NCBI GenBank assembly: GCA_021845665.1
Contig: JAJZVO010000043.1
Span: 1 to 36,521 of the forward strand
DNA length: 36,521 nucleotides
Direction: 5' to 3'
DNA from: Bacteroidota bacterium
GTDB lineage: Bacteria; Bacteroidota; Ignavibacteria; Kryptoniales; JAKASW01
Both the position numbers and the translations under genes were made by a program. Numbering within the stretch: the stretch's first letter is position 1; each line of letters begins with the position of its first letter. The notes under the pieces are model-generated. The model was given only the letters and a program-made list of their open reading frames with translations, had not been told where the DNA came from and did no database searches. Below are positions 24,454-32,758 of this stretch, one piece after another.

Positions 24454-26763
24454 CTACTCCTCATCATCCTCTTCAATCTTCCCTTCGCCTCCGTCTGCTT
24501 CAGTGATTTTCATCTTCACCCCTTCCAGTGAAGTGGTGAAAAGGGACCCCTCGTCGGTCGAGAATATCTTCCTGAAATCTTCAGGCTCGAAGAATTCGGA
24601 GAACCTGTCGGCGTATTCTCCCAGCTTCCTTGCATAATACTGGGCGTTGTAGTCCGGCGCTTGCTTGTTGTGTTCGTCGAACAGAACAGCATTCATGAAA
24701 GTGCGCGGGTTTGGATCGTTTCCCACGATATAGTAAGAGACCCTGTCTCCCGGCCGAAGGTCGGTGCCTGCTCCGATTGCCGCTTCAAACGTCGCGGTCC
24801 TGTTCCTTCGGCTCATCTTCACCGAAGCGAGGTAGTCTTCGATGCTTTCACGGACAGCTTCGGTCCTTACCATCTTCGCCAGCGGCAATTCCCTGTCCAG
24901 TATCTTCCTCGTATAATCGGAAAATAGTTTGTGAAGCCCTTCGAGATCTTCCCGGAGCATACGGGCGATCGATTCCTGTATGAACTCTCTAGCGAATCTT
25001 TCCATACTTCGGGAAATGAGTGCCGATCCCCGGATCTTTATTTTCCCATCGTATCCGAGTAGGGCATAGTTCTTCTTCTTGTAGCTGAGCATCTTTACGT
25101 ATCTGCCGTCGAGCGATAGATTGATTCCCGTGGGAAGCGTCCCCGCCAGCTCTGAGACAAATCTTCTTTCCGCTTCGTCTCCCTCGATCCCGGGTGGAGG
25201 GACGAAATAGAGGCCGTCCGTGTCCACCTCAAGAAGCTTCCCTCCACGCTCGATAATCCCGGCGATCATTTGGCGGAGAATTTTTTGGCCTGTCTCCGTC
25301 ACCCTGTCTGCGGAGGCATAGTCGTTGAATATGCCTCGCGAATAACCGAGGTATCCGTAGAATGAGTTGATGAGAATCTTGAGTGAGGATTGCATCGCAT
25401 CAAGCCTGGATTTCTCGACCGGGTCGGACGCCTCGCGCATCTCCTTCTTTGTCGAAAGCCTGAGCTTCGTCAGGTGTTTGAGCGTCTTCTGGAACACCCC
25501 GAGCTCATCGGTCGGGGGCGAGATGCCATAAATGATCATGATGGAAGGGTACAGCGACTCGACGTCGGCGTGAATTATCGGGCCGGCGACTCCACGAAGG
25601 AAGACGTCCGTGTATCCGCCGGAAGTCTGTCTGCCAGGCTGGGGGTGGGGAATGGTGTGCTTCTTCCTGAGATACTCTCTTACGAAGAGAGATTCTATCT
25701 TCGTTGCCGCGCCTCTCGGTATCTGACCGTAGTTGTAGGGGAGCATCTGTGCCAGGTAGAAGTTCGTTTGTGAGAGATGCTCGGCAAGAAGCCTTGTCTC
25801 TCGAACGTCGTCGAAGGCGTATTTCACGAGAAGGTCCGGGTCCTTGAGCCACGTCTCTGAAATTTTCGAGCCGTCTATGTATACCCTTTCGGCGGAAGCG
25901 AAGCCGAAAAACTTCGCCACGTTCTTCAGACCGTAGCTTTCGAGTTCGCGCCGCGTTGCGTCGTAGTTCTGGACTAGGAGATAAGTGTCGACGATGTGCC
26001 TTCCGGGAATTTCGAAGCCGAGATACTCTATTTCGCGTTCTCCCCCTTTTCCTGTCGAGAGTTTCGGCTCGAGGAGTTCTCTTCCTATCCTGAACTTCAC
26101 ATTGTTCATCTCGCATCTGCGCAGGATGTAAGGAAAATCGAAATTGTAGACGTTATGTCCTTCGATGACATCGGGGTCTCTATTCCTGATCATCTCGACG
26201 AGCTCGGTCAGCATTTCCGCCTCGCTTTTGTTCCGCCCGTCGATCATGTATTCCCAGCCTGAGTTGTCGGAAAGCGAGATGAGTATGATCCTGTCTTCCG
26301 GCCGGGAAGGATTGGAGAATCCTGATTTGGAAAATGTCTCGATGTCGAGCTGCATTCTCCTCAGGTCCGTGAAGGCCATTTCTTTGAAAAGAGTGATACC
26401 CGTCTGCATCAGGAATTGATAAACAGGATCGGGTTTGAAGAATATTTCTTCCGCCTCCGATATCTCCTGTCTTTTCCCGAGGTTGTTGACTGCCGTCGTC
26501 ATTGCCCGGCGAAGGTCGCTCCAGCGGCGGAAAACGCAAAGATGCCTGTAGTAGTTGTTCCCCGTGAGCTCCACGTCCCAGAATCTCTTGTCGAAGCCTT
26601 TCAACAGGGCCGAATCGCTCAGGAAAAAAAAAGGATAGAGCTTCCGCGTCTCGGTGACGTTCACGCCATCCACGCGTTTCACAAGCTTGACTGTGGATTC
26701 GCCTGCCTGGTAAACTGCGATGACGTTTGTCTCAGCGTTCTTGCCGAAGAGGATCGAGTCCAT
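24454..26763 (-). CDS. polB: family-B DNA polymerase with 3'-5' exonuclease domain
   Basis: About 769 residues, on the scale of E. coli Pol II and archaeal PolB. Exonuclease motifs: Exo I MQLDIETFSK (near residue 140), Exo II GHNVYNFDFPYI, and Exo III YAFDDVRET. Polymerase motifs: A DVESLYPSIM, B KILINSFYGYLGYSRG, and C LEVDTDGLYF. Both motif C aspartates are present, but the usual following Ser of DTDS is Gly. It is probably a repair or translesion polymerase rather than the replicase. It lies 30 bases downstream of udk on the same strand. The C-terminus is very acidic (GKIEEDDEE). ATG 26763 was chosen; GTG at 26766 is directly before it. Confidence 0.93.
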   Translation of the reverse strand: MDSILFGKNAETNVIAVYQAGESTVKLVKRVDGVNVTETRKLYPFFFLSDSALLKGFDKRFWDVELTGNNYYRHLCVFRRWSDLRRAMTTAVNNLGKRQEISEAEEIFFKPDPVYQFLMQTGITLFKEMAFTDLRRMQLDIETFSKSGFSNPSRPEDRIILISLSDNSGWEYMIDGRNKSEAEMLTELVEMIRNRDPDVIEGHNVYNFDFPYILRRCEMNNVKFRIGRELLEPKLSTGKGGEREIEYLGFEIPGRHIVDTYLLVQNYDATRRELESYGLKNVAKFFGFASAERVYIDGSKISETWLKDPDLLVKYAFDDVRETRLLAEHLSQTNFYLAQMLPYNYGQIPRGAATKIESLFVREYLRKKHTIPHPQPGRQTSGGYTDVFLRGVAGPIIHADVESLYPSIMIIYGISPPTDELGVFQKTLKHLTKLRLSTKKEMREASDPVEKSRLDAMQSSLKILINSFYGYLGYSRGIFNDYASADRVTETGQKILRQMIAGIIERGGKLLEVDTDGLYFVPPPGIEGDEAERRFVSELAGTLPTGINLSLDGRYVKMLSYKKKNYALLGYDGKIKIRGSALISRSMERFAREFIQESIARMLREDLEGLHKLFSDYTRKILDRELPLAKMVRTEAVRESIEDYLASVKMSRRNRTATFEAAIGAGTDLRPGDRVSYYIVGNDPNPRTFMNAVLFDEHNKQAPDYNAQYYARKLGEYADRFSEFFEPEDFRKIFSTDEGSLFTTSLEGVKMKITEADGGEGKIEEDDEE

Positions 26764-26793
26764 CACCCTTCCCGTTAATTCCGTGGAAGCCGG

Positions 26794-27429
26794 CTAATGA
26801 CCGTGATCATGGTCCCCGTTGAGTATCGAGCGGATCCGCGACGCTATCATGGCTATCGCCACATTGTTCTCGCCGCCCTTGGGGATAATGATGTCGGCCC
26901 ACATCTTGCTCGGCTCCACGAATTCCAAATGCATCGGTTTCACCGTCTGAATGTACTGTTGCATGATGGAGTCGAGCGACCTCCCTCGCTCCGTTATGTC
27001 ACGCTTAAGTCTTCTAAGAAGCCTTTCATCGGCATCCGTGTCGACAAAAACCTTGATATCCATGAGATCGCGAAGTTCTTTCGGAACGAATATTAGAATG
27101 CCTTCCAGAATGATCACGCTCCTGGGACGTACGATTTCCTTTTCCGGCTTGCGTTTGTAAGTGGTGAAATCATAAATCGGTTTCTGGATCGCACGTCCGC
27201 TCTTGAGGCTGCGCAGGTGTTTGATAAGGAGTGCGGTATCGAGTGATCCCGGGTGGTCGAAGTTTACTTCGTCGGCAAGTTTTCCCCGGAATCTTGCGAG
27301 GTCTTTATAGTAAGAATCGTGTTGAATGATTATCAGGTCGTCCAGGTGGAGGCGGTCGATGATTTTCCTGGTCACTGTGGTCTTGCCGGAGCCGCTTCCT
27401 CCAGCTATCCCGATTATGATGGGTTTCAT
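26794..27429 (-). CDS. udk: uridine kinase
   Basis: About 211 residues. It phosphorylates uridine and cytidine in pyrimidine salvage. Walker A is GIAGGSGSGKTTV, followed by IIIQHDSYYKDL (catalytic Asp and nucleoside-binding Tyr), FDHPGSLDTALL, PIYDFTTYKR, the Walker-B-like strand SVIILEGILIF, and the lid-region segment FVDTDADERLLRRLKRDITERGR. I chose the ATG at 27429 because the P-loop strand starts just after it; a GTG at 27459 would add 10 residues. The His-rich end (DHDHGH) is unusual but short. It is followed by polB, probably in one transcript. Confidence 0.95.
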   Translation of the reverse strand: MKPIIIGIAGGSGSGKTTVTRKIIDRLHLDDLIIIQHDSYYKDLARFRGKLADEVNFDHPGSLDTALLIKHLRSLKSGRAIQKPIYDFTTYKRKPEKEIVRPRSVIILEGILIFVPKELRDLMDIKVFVDTDADERLLRRLKRDITERGRSLDSIMQQYIQTVKPMHLEFVEPSKMWADIIIPKGGENNVAIAMIASRIRSILNGDHDHGH

Positions 27430-27798
27430 CCAGAGACTCAGTCCGAATTTAGTGCGCACATGCCCGCGTTGTTTAGGACGGGATCGTTAAAAAATATAAT
27501 ATGCCGGTGTATGAAGCAATTTGGGGTCTCAAGCGTAATGGGCGATCCGATCCCGTTTGCGAGGCAATGGATCTGAGCTGGGGACGAGCCGGACGCTCCA
27601 GTGAATGAGGCTCGAAGCCCTCTGTAGCATTCTCGAAGCTGTGCGTGATAGTATTGAAGGCGATTCGCTACGGTAAAAGCGACATGTCAAAGCTTTTCTT
27701 GCGGTCTATCATTATTTGCTGACACTGCCGCCTTTTTCAATTGAAGGCAAAAGGGTGATGCTTGCGGCACGATTGGGAAAGGACATGGGGATGAGGAG
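27430..27798. other. intergenic region between udk and the gltA terminator
   Basis: No gene is recognised on either strand. It must hold the udk promoter (minus strand), but I see no convincing boxes. It has no match to tRNA or riboswitch signatures that I can recognise. Confidence 0.4.
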
Positions 27799-27832
27799 AA
27801 AAAAAAGGCGCATCCTGTTGGAAGCGCCTTTT
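27799..27832 (-). terminator. Rho-independent terminator of gltA
   Basis: AAAAGGCGC (27803-27811) pairs with GCGCCTTTT (27824-27832), with an inner TCC/GGA extension. Read on the minus strand the stem is followed by eight T residues (A-run 27799-27806). It begins 25 bases after the citrate synthase stop. Confidence 0.9.
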
Positions 27833-27857
27833 GCCTGCAAAATGTATTGCCTCGTTT

Positions 27858-29150
27858 TTACCTTCGTACCAGCGGTACATACTGCCGCTGCGCGTGGCCG
27901 AGGTAAAGCTGCCGCGGGCGTGCAATTTTCTGCTCGCCGTCCAGAAGCATCTCTTCCCACTGCGCAACCCAGCCCGATGTCCTGCCGATCGCGAAAAGTA
28001 CGGGAAACATGTCGACTGGGAACTTCATGGCCTGGTAGATCAGACCTGAGTAGAAGTCTACGTTAGGATAAAGTTTTCTCTTTACGAAGTAGTCGTCCTC
28101 CAGAGCGATCTTCTCGAGCTCCAGTGCGATATCGAGAAGCGGGTTCCGTCCGGTCACCTCGAACACGTCGTCCGCGAGCTTCTTAATTATTTTCGCCCTC
28201 GGATCGTAGTTCTTGTATACCCTGTGTCCAAAGCCCATGAGACGTTTGTCGCCCTTTCCCTCCTTCACCTCTTTTATGAAGGCAGGAATTTTGTCTTTCG
28301 AGCCGATCTCTTTAAGCATGCGAAGTACCGCTTCGTTCGCTCCGCCGTGTAGCGGACCGTACAGGGCAGCAGAAGCCGCCGCCAAAGCAGAGTACGGATC
28401 GACATGCGAGGAGCCGACGCTGCGCATCGCGTTGGTACTGCAGTTTTGTTCATGGTCGGCGTGCAGGATGAAGAGTACATCCAGAGCCTTCTCGAGAACG
28501 GGATTCGGTTTGTAGTGCGCTTCGCTTCTCTTGAACAGCATTTTTAGGAAATTACCGGCGTAGGTGAGATCGTCTTCCGGGTGAGTGTACGGTAAACCGA
28601 TGGAGTGTCGATAGGCGAAAGCGGCGATAGTCGTCACCTTTCCAATAAGTCTGTAGATCTGAAGCTGTCTCGACTCGGCATCGAAGATGTTCTTTGCATC
28701 GGGGTAGAATGTCGAGAGGGCTGCCATCGTACTCGTGAACATCCCCATCGGGTGTGCATCGTAGTGGAACCCGTCCATAAACTTCTTGACGTTTTCGTGG
28801 ACGAAGGTATGGAGGGTGATGTTCTTCTTCCAGTCTTCGAGCTGTGGTTTCGTCGGGAGCTCACCATGACGAAGCAGGTAGGCCGTTTCCAGGTATGTCG
28901 CCTTCTCCGCGAGCTGTTCGATTGGATACCCTCGATACCTGAGAATTCCCTTGTCTCCGTCGATAAAGGTGATTGAACTTTTGCACGACGCGGTGTTCAT
29001 GAAGGCAGGATCGTAGCTCATCAGGCCAAAATCATCGTCGCTGACCTTGATCTGCCGCAGATCCATTCCTCGAACAGCCCCGTTTTCGATCGGTAATTCA
29101 TACTGTTTCCCGGTTCGATTGTCGGTCACGGTTAAGCTGTCTTTTGGCAT
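27858..29150 (-). CDS. gltA: citrate synthase
   Basis: 430 residues. It condenses oxaloacetate and acetyl-CoA, entering the TCA cycle. Catalytic regions are present: CSTNAMRSVGSSHVDPYSALAA, GPLHGGANE (His), GFGHRVYKNYDPRA (His), and PNVDFYSGLIYQ (Asp). It is close to the type II, NADH-sensitive hexameric length. I chose the ATG at 29150 because GGAGGA lies directly upstream; the frame extends 14 residues further but without a site. It is monocistronic, with a strong terminator and divergent or empty DNA upstream. Confidence 0.96.
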   Translation of the reverse strand: MPKDSLTVTDNRTGKQYELPIENGAVRGMDLRQIKVSDDDFGLMSYDPAFMNTASCKSSITFIDGDKGILRYRGYPIEQLAEKATYLETAYLLRHGELPTKPQLEDWKKNITLHTFVHENVKKFMDGFHYDAHPMGMFTSTMAALSTFYPDAKNIFDAESRQLQIYRLIGKVTTIAAFAYRHSIGLPYTHPEDDLTYAGNFLKMLFKRSEAHYKPNPVLEKALDVLFILHADHEQNCSTNAMRSVGSSHVDPYSALAAASAALYGPLHGGANEAVLRMLKEIGSKDKIPAFIKEVKEGKGDKRLMGFGHRVYKNYDPRAKIIKKLADDVFEVTGRNPLLDIALELEKIALEDDYFVKRKLYPNVDFYSGLIYQAMKFPVDMFPVLFAIGRTSGWVAQWEEMLLDGEQKIARPRQLYLGHAQRQYVPLVRR

Positions 29151-29546
29151 AATTCCTCCGTTTTTTCGGAAATTGCCCGCGGTATGTGTCATCCCATGCT
29201 GACCTGCATGATGCCAGGATTCATTAAGTTGCAGGCATCGGTCGGAGAAGTACGGTTTCCCGCGGGAGCTCCTTCAGTTAAGTACCGTCTGATTTACGGC
29301 ATTTGATTTTTTAAATTGCGAAACGGACATCTCTATGTGAATTGTCTCTTCGCCGAAATGTGGAACTTGATTCGTATGAAAGGAAAGTCACGTATCGTTG
29401 CTGACCGCGTTCTCCGTTCGTCATCGGTAATTTAGACGAATCAGACAGGAGTTGGATTTCCAATTTCAACGGTCTCCACGTGAAAATTTTTGGAAGATGC
29501 AACGACGATACCTTCGATCAATGGTCAACCTCAGCTGCATCTCTCT
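29151..29546. other. region upstream of gltA
   Basis: About 400 bases with no recognised gene. It holds the GGAGGA site of gltA (29153-29158) and presumably its promoter. AT-rich patches around 29300-29320 (TTTGATTTTTTAAATTG) could be part of it. Confidence 0.4.
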
Positions 29547-29903
29547 TCAACTCTTCTTCCGGCTTGATTTCCTCCGATCCGAAACCGTGAACCCGTCAAC
29601 TTGTGTGTGCCGTGCACCGTCGGGGCCTGTTCCGACAATTCTGTACTCAACCTTCTGACCGGAAGTGAAAGGTCCGATTATGGCAGCCCAGTAACTGTTG
29701 TTTCTGCCGTAGTCGTTATAGCGCCATTCGGCATGGACCGTTTGTTTGGATTCCTTCGAATCGGGACCGGAAGTCTCTAATTCCAAAAAAATTTCCTGAC
29801 TGAGTTCGATCGGGTAACTACCGATCCAAATCACAACCTTGTCGCTTGGGAACACCTCAGTTGGGGTCCGGGGAGCATCGTCTGTATTGTGCCAGATTAC
29901 CAT
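29547..29903 (-). CDS. small protein of unknown function, Ig-like/carbohydrate-binding-like beta domain
   Basis: 118 residues. The sequence has the look of a single beta-sandwich: strands KVVIWIGSY, SQEIFLELET, HAEWRYNDYGRNNSYWAAIIG and EYRIVGTGPDG, then VDGFTV. The WxYNxxxxNNSYW and GPFTSGQKVEYRI pattern resembles starch-binding or other Ig-like modules fused to glycosidases, but here it stands alone, without a signal peptide. A basic tail (RRKSSRKKS) ends it. The ATG at 29903 is the first start after an in-frame stop; no good ribosome site is visible. A fragment of a larger lost gene is possible. The function cannot be given. Confidence 0.55.
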   Translation of the reverse strand: MVIWHNTDDAPRTPTEVFPSDKVVIWIGSYPIELSQEIFLELETSGPDSKESKQTVHAEWRYNDYGRNNSYWAAIIGPFTSGQKVEYRIVGTGPDGARHTQVDGFTVSDRRKSSRKKS

Positions 29904-30359
29904 TGCGCTTCAATCCGTCATTCATTGTGTGCCGTGCCGGCGCCACTGAAATTGAATCTGAGATGGAAGTCTCGAGCAGTAAAGGCGAGGACTCAACCGG
30001 CCTAACCTGTTCACCCGGATTTGGGTCTTGAAGACCATATCGCTTCCGAAAGAACCAGCGGTCTGTTCTCGCATCGAGCCCTTCCTTTTGTACTAATGTA
30101 CTTCTCAAAGCATTTAAGCGCAATGCACTCCCGGTGCTTTTCAGAAGAATCTTGATTGATATTTTCAGAATCTACCTCACCGCCTTTGTCCCATGGCGCT
30201 TACATCTCGGCTTGGGTTTTCGGTACCATGAAACCATCATACGCAACCCCTGCACGTCGGTTGTGCAACTTTTTCACGTTAACCATTAGCACCCTTCGAA
30301 ACGGGTTGATTATCCAAACTTCTTTTTGGCACCATCATTGAATTGTTATCGATATGGTT
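29904..30359. other. sparse intergenic region
   Basis: No conserved gene. A 22-codon frame on the minus strand (30172-30240, begins MMVSWYRKPKPRCKRHG) has AGGGG 6 bases before its ATG, and another frame continues as APWDKGGEVDSENINQD, so a small frameshifted gene is conceivable. Otherwise I see nothing. Confidence 0.25.
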
Positions 30360-30534
30360 ACGTCTTTCTGTGAACATTCACCGGCATCCAGAAAGGAGAA
30401 ACAGGGTCAATAGGTTCTGCAGAAACTCGCCTGCGGCTCCCTTTGCCACGGGCAGGAAAGTACGAGAGTTCCTTCATGCCTGCAGTAGACGCCTGCTGTT
30501 TGAGTAATCTTGACAGCGGGCGTCTCTCTTTTTA
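30360..30534 (+). ncRNA. structured leader or small RNA ending in a terminator
   Basis: The segment ends in a strong terminator (30487-30534), yet no plus-strand gene lies upstream, so either an independent RNA or an attenuated leader is implied. Three CCTGC elements (30430-30434, 30479-30483, 30492-30496) can each pair with GCAGG (30452-30456); the third lies in the 5' arm of the terminator. Such mutually exclusive pairings are typical of riboswitches and attenuators. It matches no family I can name (not SRP, RNase P, tmRNA, TPP, cobalamin or c-di-GMP). The 5' boundary is a guess. Confidence 0.45.
30487..30534 (+). terminator. Rho-independent terminator 16 bases upstream of the next ATG
   Basis: Thirteen-base stem 30487-30499/30513-30525 (AGACGCCTGCTGT with ACAGCGGGCGTCT, one G-U pair), 13-base loop, then CTCTTTTT. 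Among the strongest hairpins in the window. Confidence 0.85.
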
Positions 30535-30549
30535 CTTATATAGTGGACT

Positions 30550-30969
30550 ATGAGAGCATCCGGAGTTTTCATAAGAACAGCAACCTTCATTGTACTGTCG
30601 ATTTTTCTCGCCTCGTGTGCAACTCTCTTTACCACTGCGGCAGGCTCGTATAATATCTCTGGCATCGAGGCCGAGGGGAGGAGCAATGGATACGTTTTCA
30701 CGATTGAAGCGGCCGGAAAGATAGGGAGGGTTGAGGCTTGGATGGGACCCGGCAATTGGCTGTATATCTCAATACCGGATACGAACCTCGATTCGGACCG
30801 ATTGAGTAACCTCGCTTCCTGTCCGGTTGTCTCCGGCATGCAATTTTTCCGTTACCACGGATCTGTGCAGGTCACTCTGCATATGAAAACCAAGTTCGAT
30901 CATGTAAGTGTTCTTAATTACAGAGATGACAACAACGTTTATGTCGTTTTGTACAAATATACCAATTAG
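30550..30969 (+). CDS. small lipoprotein, AMIN-like beta domain
   Basis: 139 residues. The N-terminus is a lipoprotein signal (TFIVLSIFLASC, Cys23), so the protein should be anchored in the inner or outer membrane. The mature part is beta-rich (VFTIEAAGKIGRVEAWMGPG, WLYISIPDTNL, and VQVTLHMKTKFDHVSVLNY), similar in outline to AMIN domains of envelope proteins, though I cannot confirm the family. The ATG has no Shine-Dalgarno site and lies just after a terminator hairpin, which suggests controlled read-through. The barrel gene follows after 44 bases and may be its partner. Confidence 0.65.
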   Translation: MRASGVFIRTATFIVLSIFLASCATLFTTAAGSYNISGIEAEGRSNGYVFTIEAAGKIGRVEAWMGPGNWLYISIPDTNLDSDRLSNLASCPVVSGMQFFRYHGSVQVTLHMKTKFDHVSVLNYRDDNNVYVVLYKYTN

Positions 30970-31013
30970 TTAATTGTAGACATTCGAACCAGATAACACA
31001 TAAGAGGACAAAA

Positions 31014-31523
31014 ATGCTGAAACGCCTGTTAGTAATATCATTCGTCGCAATATCATTCTGCACATTTTCAAATAGACTTTATGCTCAAACAACCGGAATC
31101 GGCGTCGGCCTTATGGTAGGGACCCCTACAGGGATTTCTGCCAAATTCTGGACTTCTAATGTGAATGCAATTGATCTCGGGATAGGATGGTCAAACAACG
31201 GTACCTGGACGCACCTAGGGAATGGCTATGCATACTATTACACCCAAAGTCTCTTGCATATACAAGTGGACTATGTCTGGCATGCCTTCCATGTCATCAG
31301 ATCGCAAGAGCGTCTTCCTCTTTACTACGGATTCGGGCTTCATTTCGACAGTGGTAATACTGTCCCTACGGCAATCGGGGTTCGGGGCGTAGGCGGAATC
31401 GATTGGATGCCGCGAACAGTGCCGCTGGATGTCTTTCTTGAAGTTGCGCCGGTGTTCTATGTCGCTCCCACTGCAGGATTGGGCTTCGATGCCGGACTTG
31501 GAGCGCGGTTCTTCTTCCAGTAA
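31014..31523 (+). CDS. small outer-membrane beta-barrel protein
   Basis: 169 residues. Signal peptide MLKRLLVISFVAISFCTFSN ending at LYAQ, then about eight amphipathic strands (GIGVGLMVGTPTGISAKFW, AIDLGIGW, LLHIQVDYVWH, LYYGFGLHF, TAIGVRGVGGIDWM, DVFLEVAPVFYV, and LGFDAGLGARFFFQ), ending in the aromatic strand FFFQ. The size fits an eight-stranded barrel like those of small OmpA/OmpW-type proteins. The ATG is preceded by AAGAGGAC. It is probably cotranscribed with the lipoprotein gene. Its function is unknown. Confidence 0.75.
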   Translation: MLKRLLVISFVAISFCTFSNRLYAQTTGIGVGLMVGTPTGISAKFWTSNVNAIDLGIGWSNNGTWTHLGNGYAYYYTQSLLHIQVDYVWHAFHVIRSQERLPLYYGFGLHFDSGNTVPTAIGVRGVGGIDWMPRTVPLDVFLEVAPVFYVAPTAGLGFDAGLGARFFFQ

Positions 31524-31657
31524 GAGTGAATTCACAACGATTCTGATCGCTTTGAAGGACTCTTATCCCGAAACGGCCAATCCATAAAGTTTTCGAAACT
31601 TTCAATATTTCCTTGCTATTGACTCAAAAAAGCTGTTATTTTTGAGCAAAATTGAAT

Positions 31658-32758
31658 ATGTCAAAATCAAAATATCTGGCAGGAAAGAAAATCGTTCCTC
31701 ACCCCATACCGGGGGGGATAAAAGTCACCGATCTGATCGATAACTATTTTCAAGCTTATAACGCGGCAAGATTGAGAGAAGCTGCTCAACTGTTTGCGCA
31801 GAAAATGCTTGCCCCCGATGTGACGATCGGGATGAGCCTGACTGGGGCGCTGACACCGGCGGGTCTTGGCGGCTCGTGCGTGGTTCCGCTGATTAAATCG
31901 GGATTTGTCGACTGGATTGTATCCACCGGCGCAAATCTATATCACGACACGCATTTCGCGATAGGTCATTCGCTTCACAAGGGAAGTCCGTTCGTTGATG
32001 ATACTCTTCTCAGAAAAGAAGGGGTGATTCGTATCTATGACATCCTTTTCGATTACGAAGTCCTTCTATCCACCGACGCGTTCTTCAGGCACCTGATCGC
32101 ACAGCCTGAATTTCAAAAAGAGATGGGTACGGCGGAATTCCACTACAATGTAGGGAAATATGTTGCGGCAAGAGAACGAAAACTTGGGATAAAGAACGCC
32201 TCAGTCCTTGCGACTGCTTATCGTTACGCCGTGCCGGTGTATACTTCCAGTCCGGGCGACAGCTCGATAGGGATGAACGTCGCGGCGATGGCCCTCGACG
32301 GGTTCGGCCTTAAACTCGACGTTTCGCGGGACGTGAATGAAACTGCTGCCATCGTGCTGAACGCAAAGCGCAAGGGAGGCCGGAGTGGTGTATTGATTTT
32401 CGGTGGCGGCTCTCCGAAGAATTTCATGCTCCAGACGGAGCCACAAATACAGGAAGTTCTCGGCATAAACGAGAAAGGACACGACTTCTTCATACAGATA
32501 ACTGACGCACGGGTCGATACCGGCGGTCTGTCCGGTGCGACTCCTTCTGAAGCTGTGAGTTGGGGAAAAGTGGACCCAAGCAAGCTCCCCGATACCGTTG
32601 TTACATATCTTGATTCAACTGTCGCTATGCCGCTGATCACCTCTTACGCCCTGGCGAAGCGCAAACCGAGAAAGCCGAAGAAACTCTACCTCCGGCTCCC
32701 TGAATTAATGGAGTCGCTCAAGAAAGAACACGATAGGGTAAAACATAAACTAAGATGA
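31658..32758 (+). CDS. deoxyhypusine-synthase-like protein
   Basis: 366 residues from the ATG at 31658 (a TTG at 31652 would add two). The fold family transfers aminobutyl groups from spermidine. Conserved parts: [23 protein letters not shown]-type segment, [44 protein letters not shown], and [12 protein letters not shown]. Lys304 in SWGK aligns with the catalytic Lys of eukaryotic DHS (EAVSWGKI). Bacteria have no eIF5A, so the substrate is unlikely to be that protein; polyamine synthesis (for example homospermidine, reported for some bacterial DHS homologues) is the best inference. It overlaps argJ by 4 bases (ATGA), linking it to ornithine/arginine metabolism. A Lys-rich tail of about 30 residues ends the protein. 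Confidence 0.88.
   Translation: MSKSKYLAGKKIVPHPIPGGIKVTDLIDNYFQAYNAARLREAAQLFAQKMLAPDVTIGMSLTGALTPAGLGGSCVVPLIKSGFVDWIVSTGANLYHDTHFAIGHSLHKGSPFVDDTLLRKEGVIRIYDILFDYEVLLSTDAFFRHLIAQPEFQKEMGTAEFHYNVGKYVAARERKLGIKNASVLATAYRYAVPVYTSSPGDSSIGMNVAAMALDGFGLKLDVSRDVNETAAIVLNAKRKGGRSGVLIFGGGSPKNFMLQTEPQIQEVLGINEKGHDFFIQITDARVDTGGLSGATPSEAVSWGKVDPSKLPDTVVTYLDSTVAMPLITSYALAKRKPRKPKKLYLRLPELMESLKKEHDRVKHKLR

Noticed and set aside
25505-26539. Long Arg-rich frames inside polB
   Set aside because: Their composition is that of frame-shifted shadows, and polB has all its catalytic motifs in the chosen frame.
30048-30096. Minus-strand AGTACAAAAGGAAGGGC with ACCGCTGGT nearby, recalling the 23S rRNA sarcin-ricin region
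   Set aside because: The conserved AGTACGAGAGGACC core is not present and flanking rRNA sequence is absent, so it is treated as coincidence.
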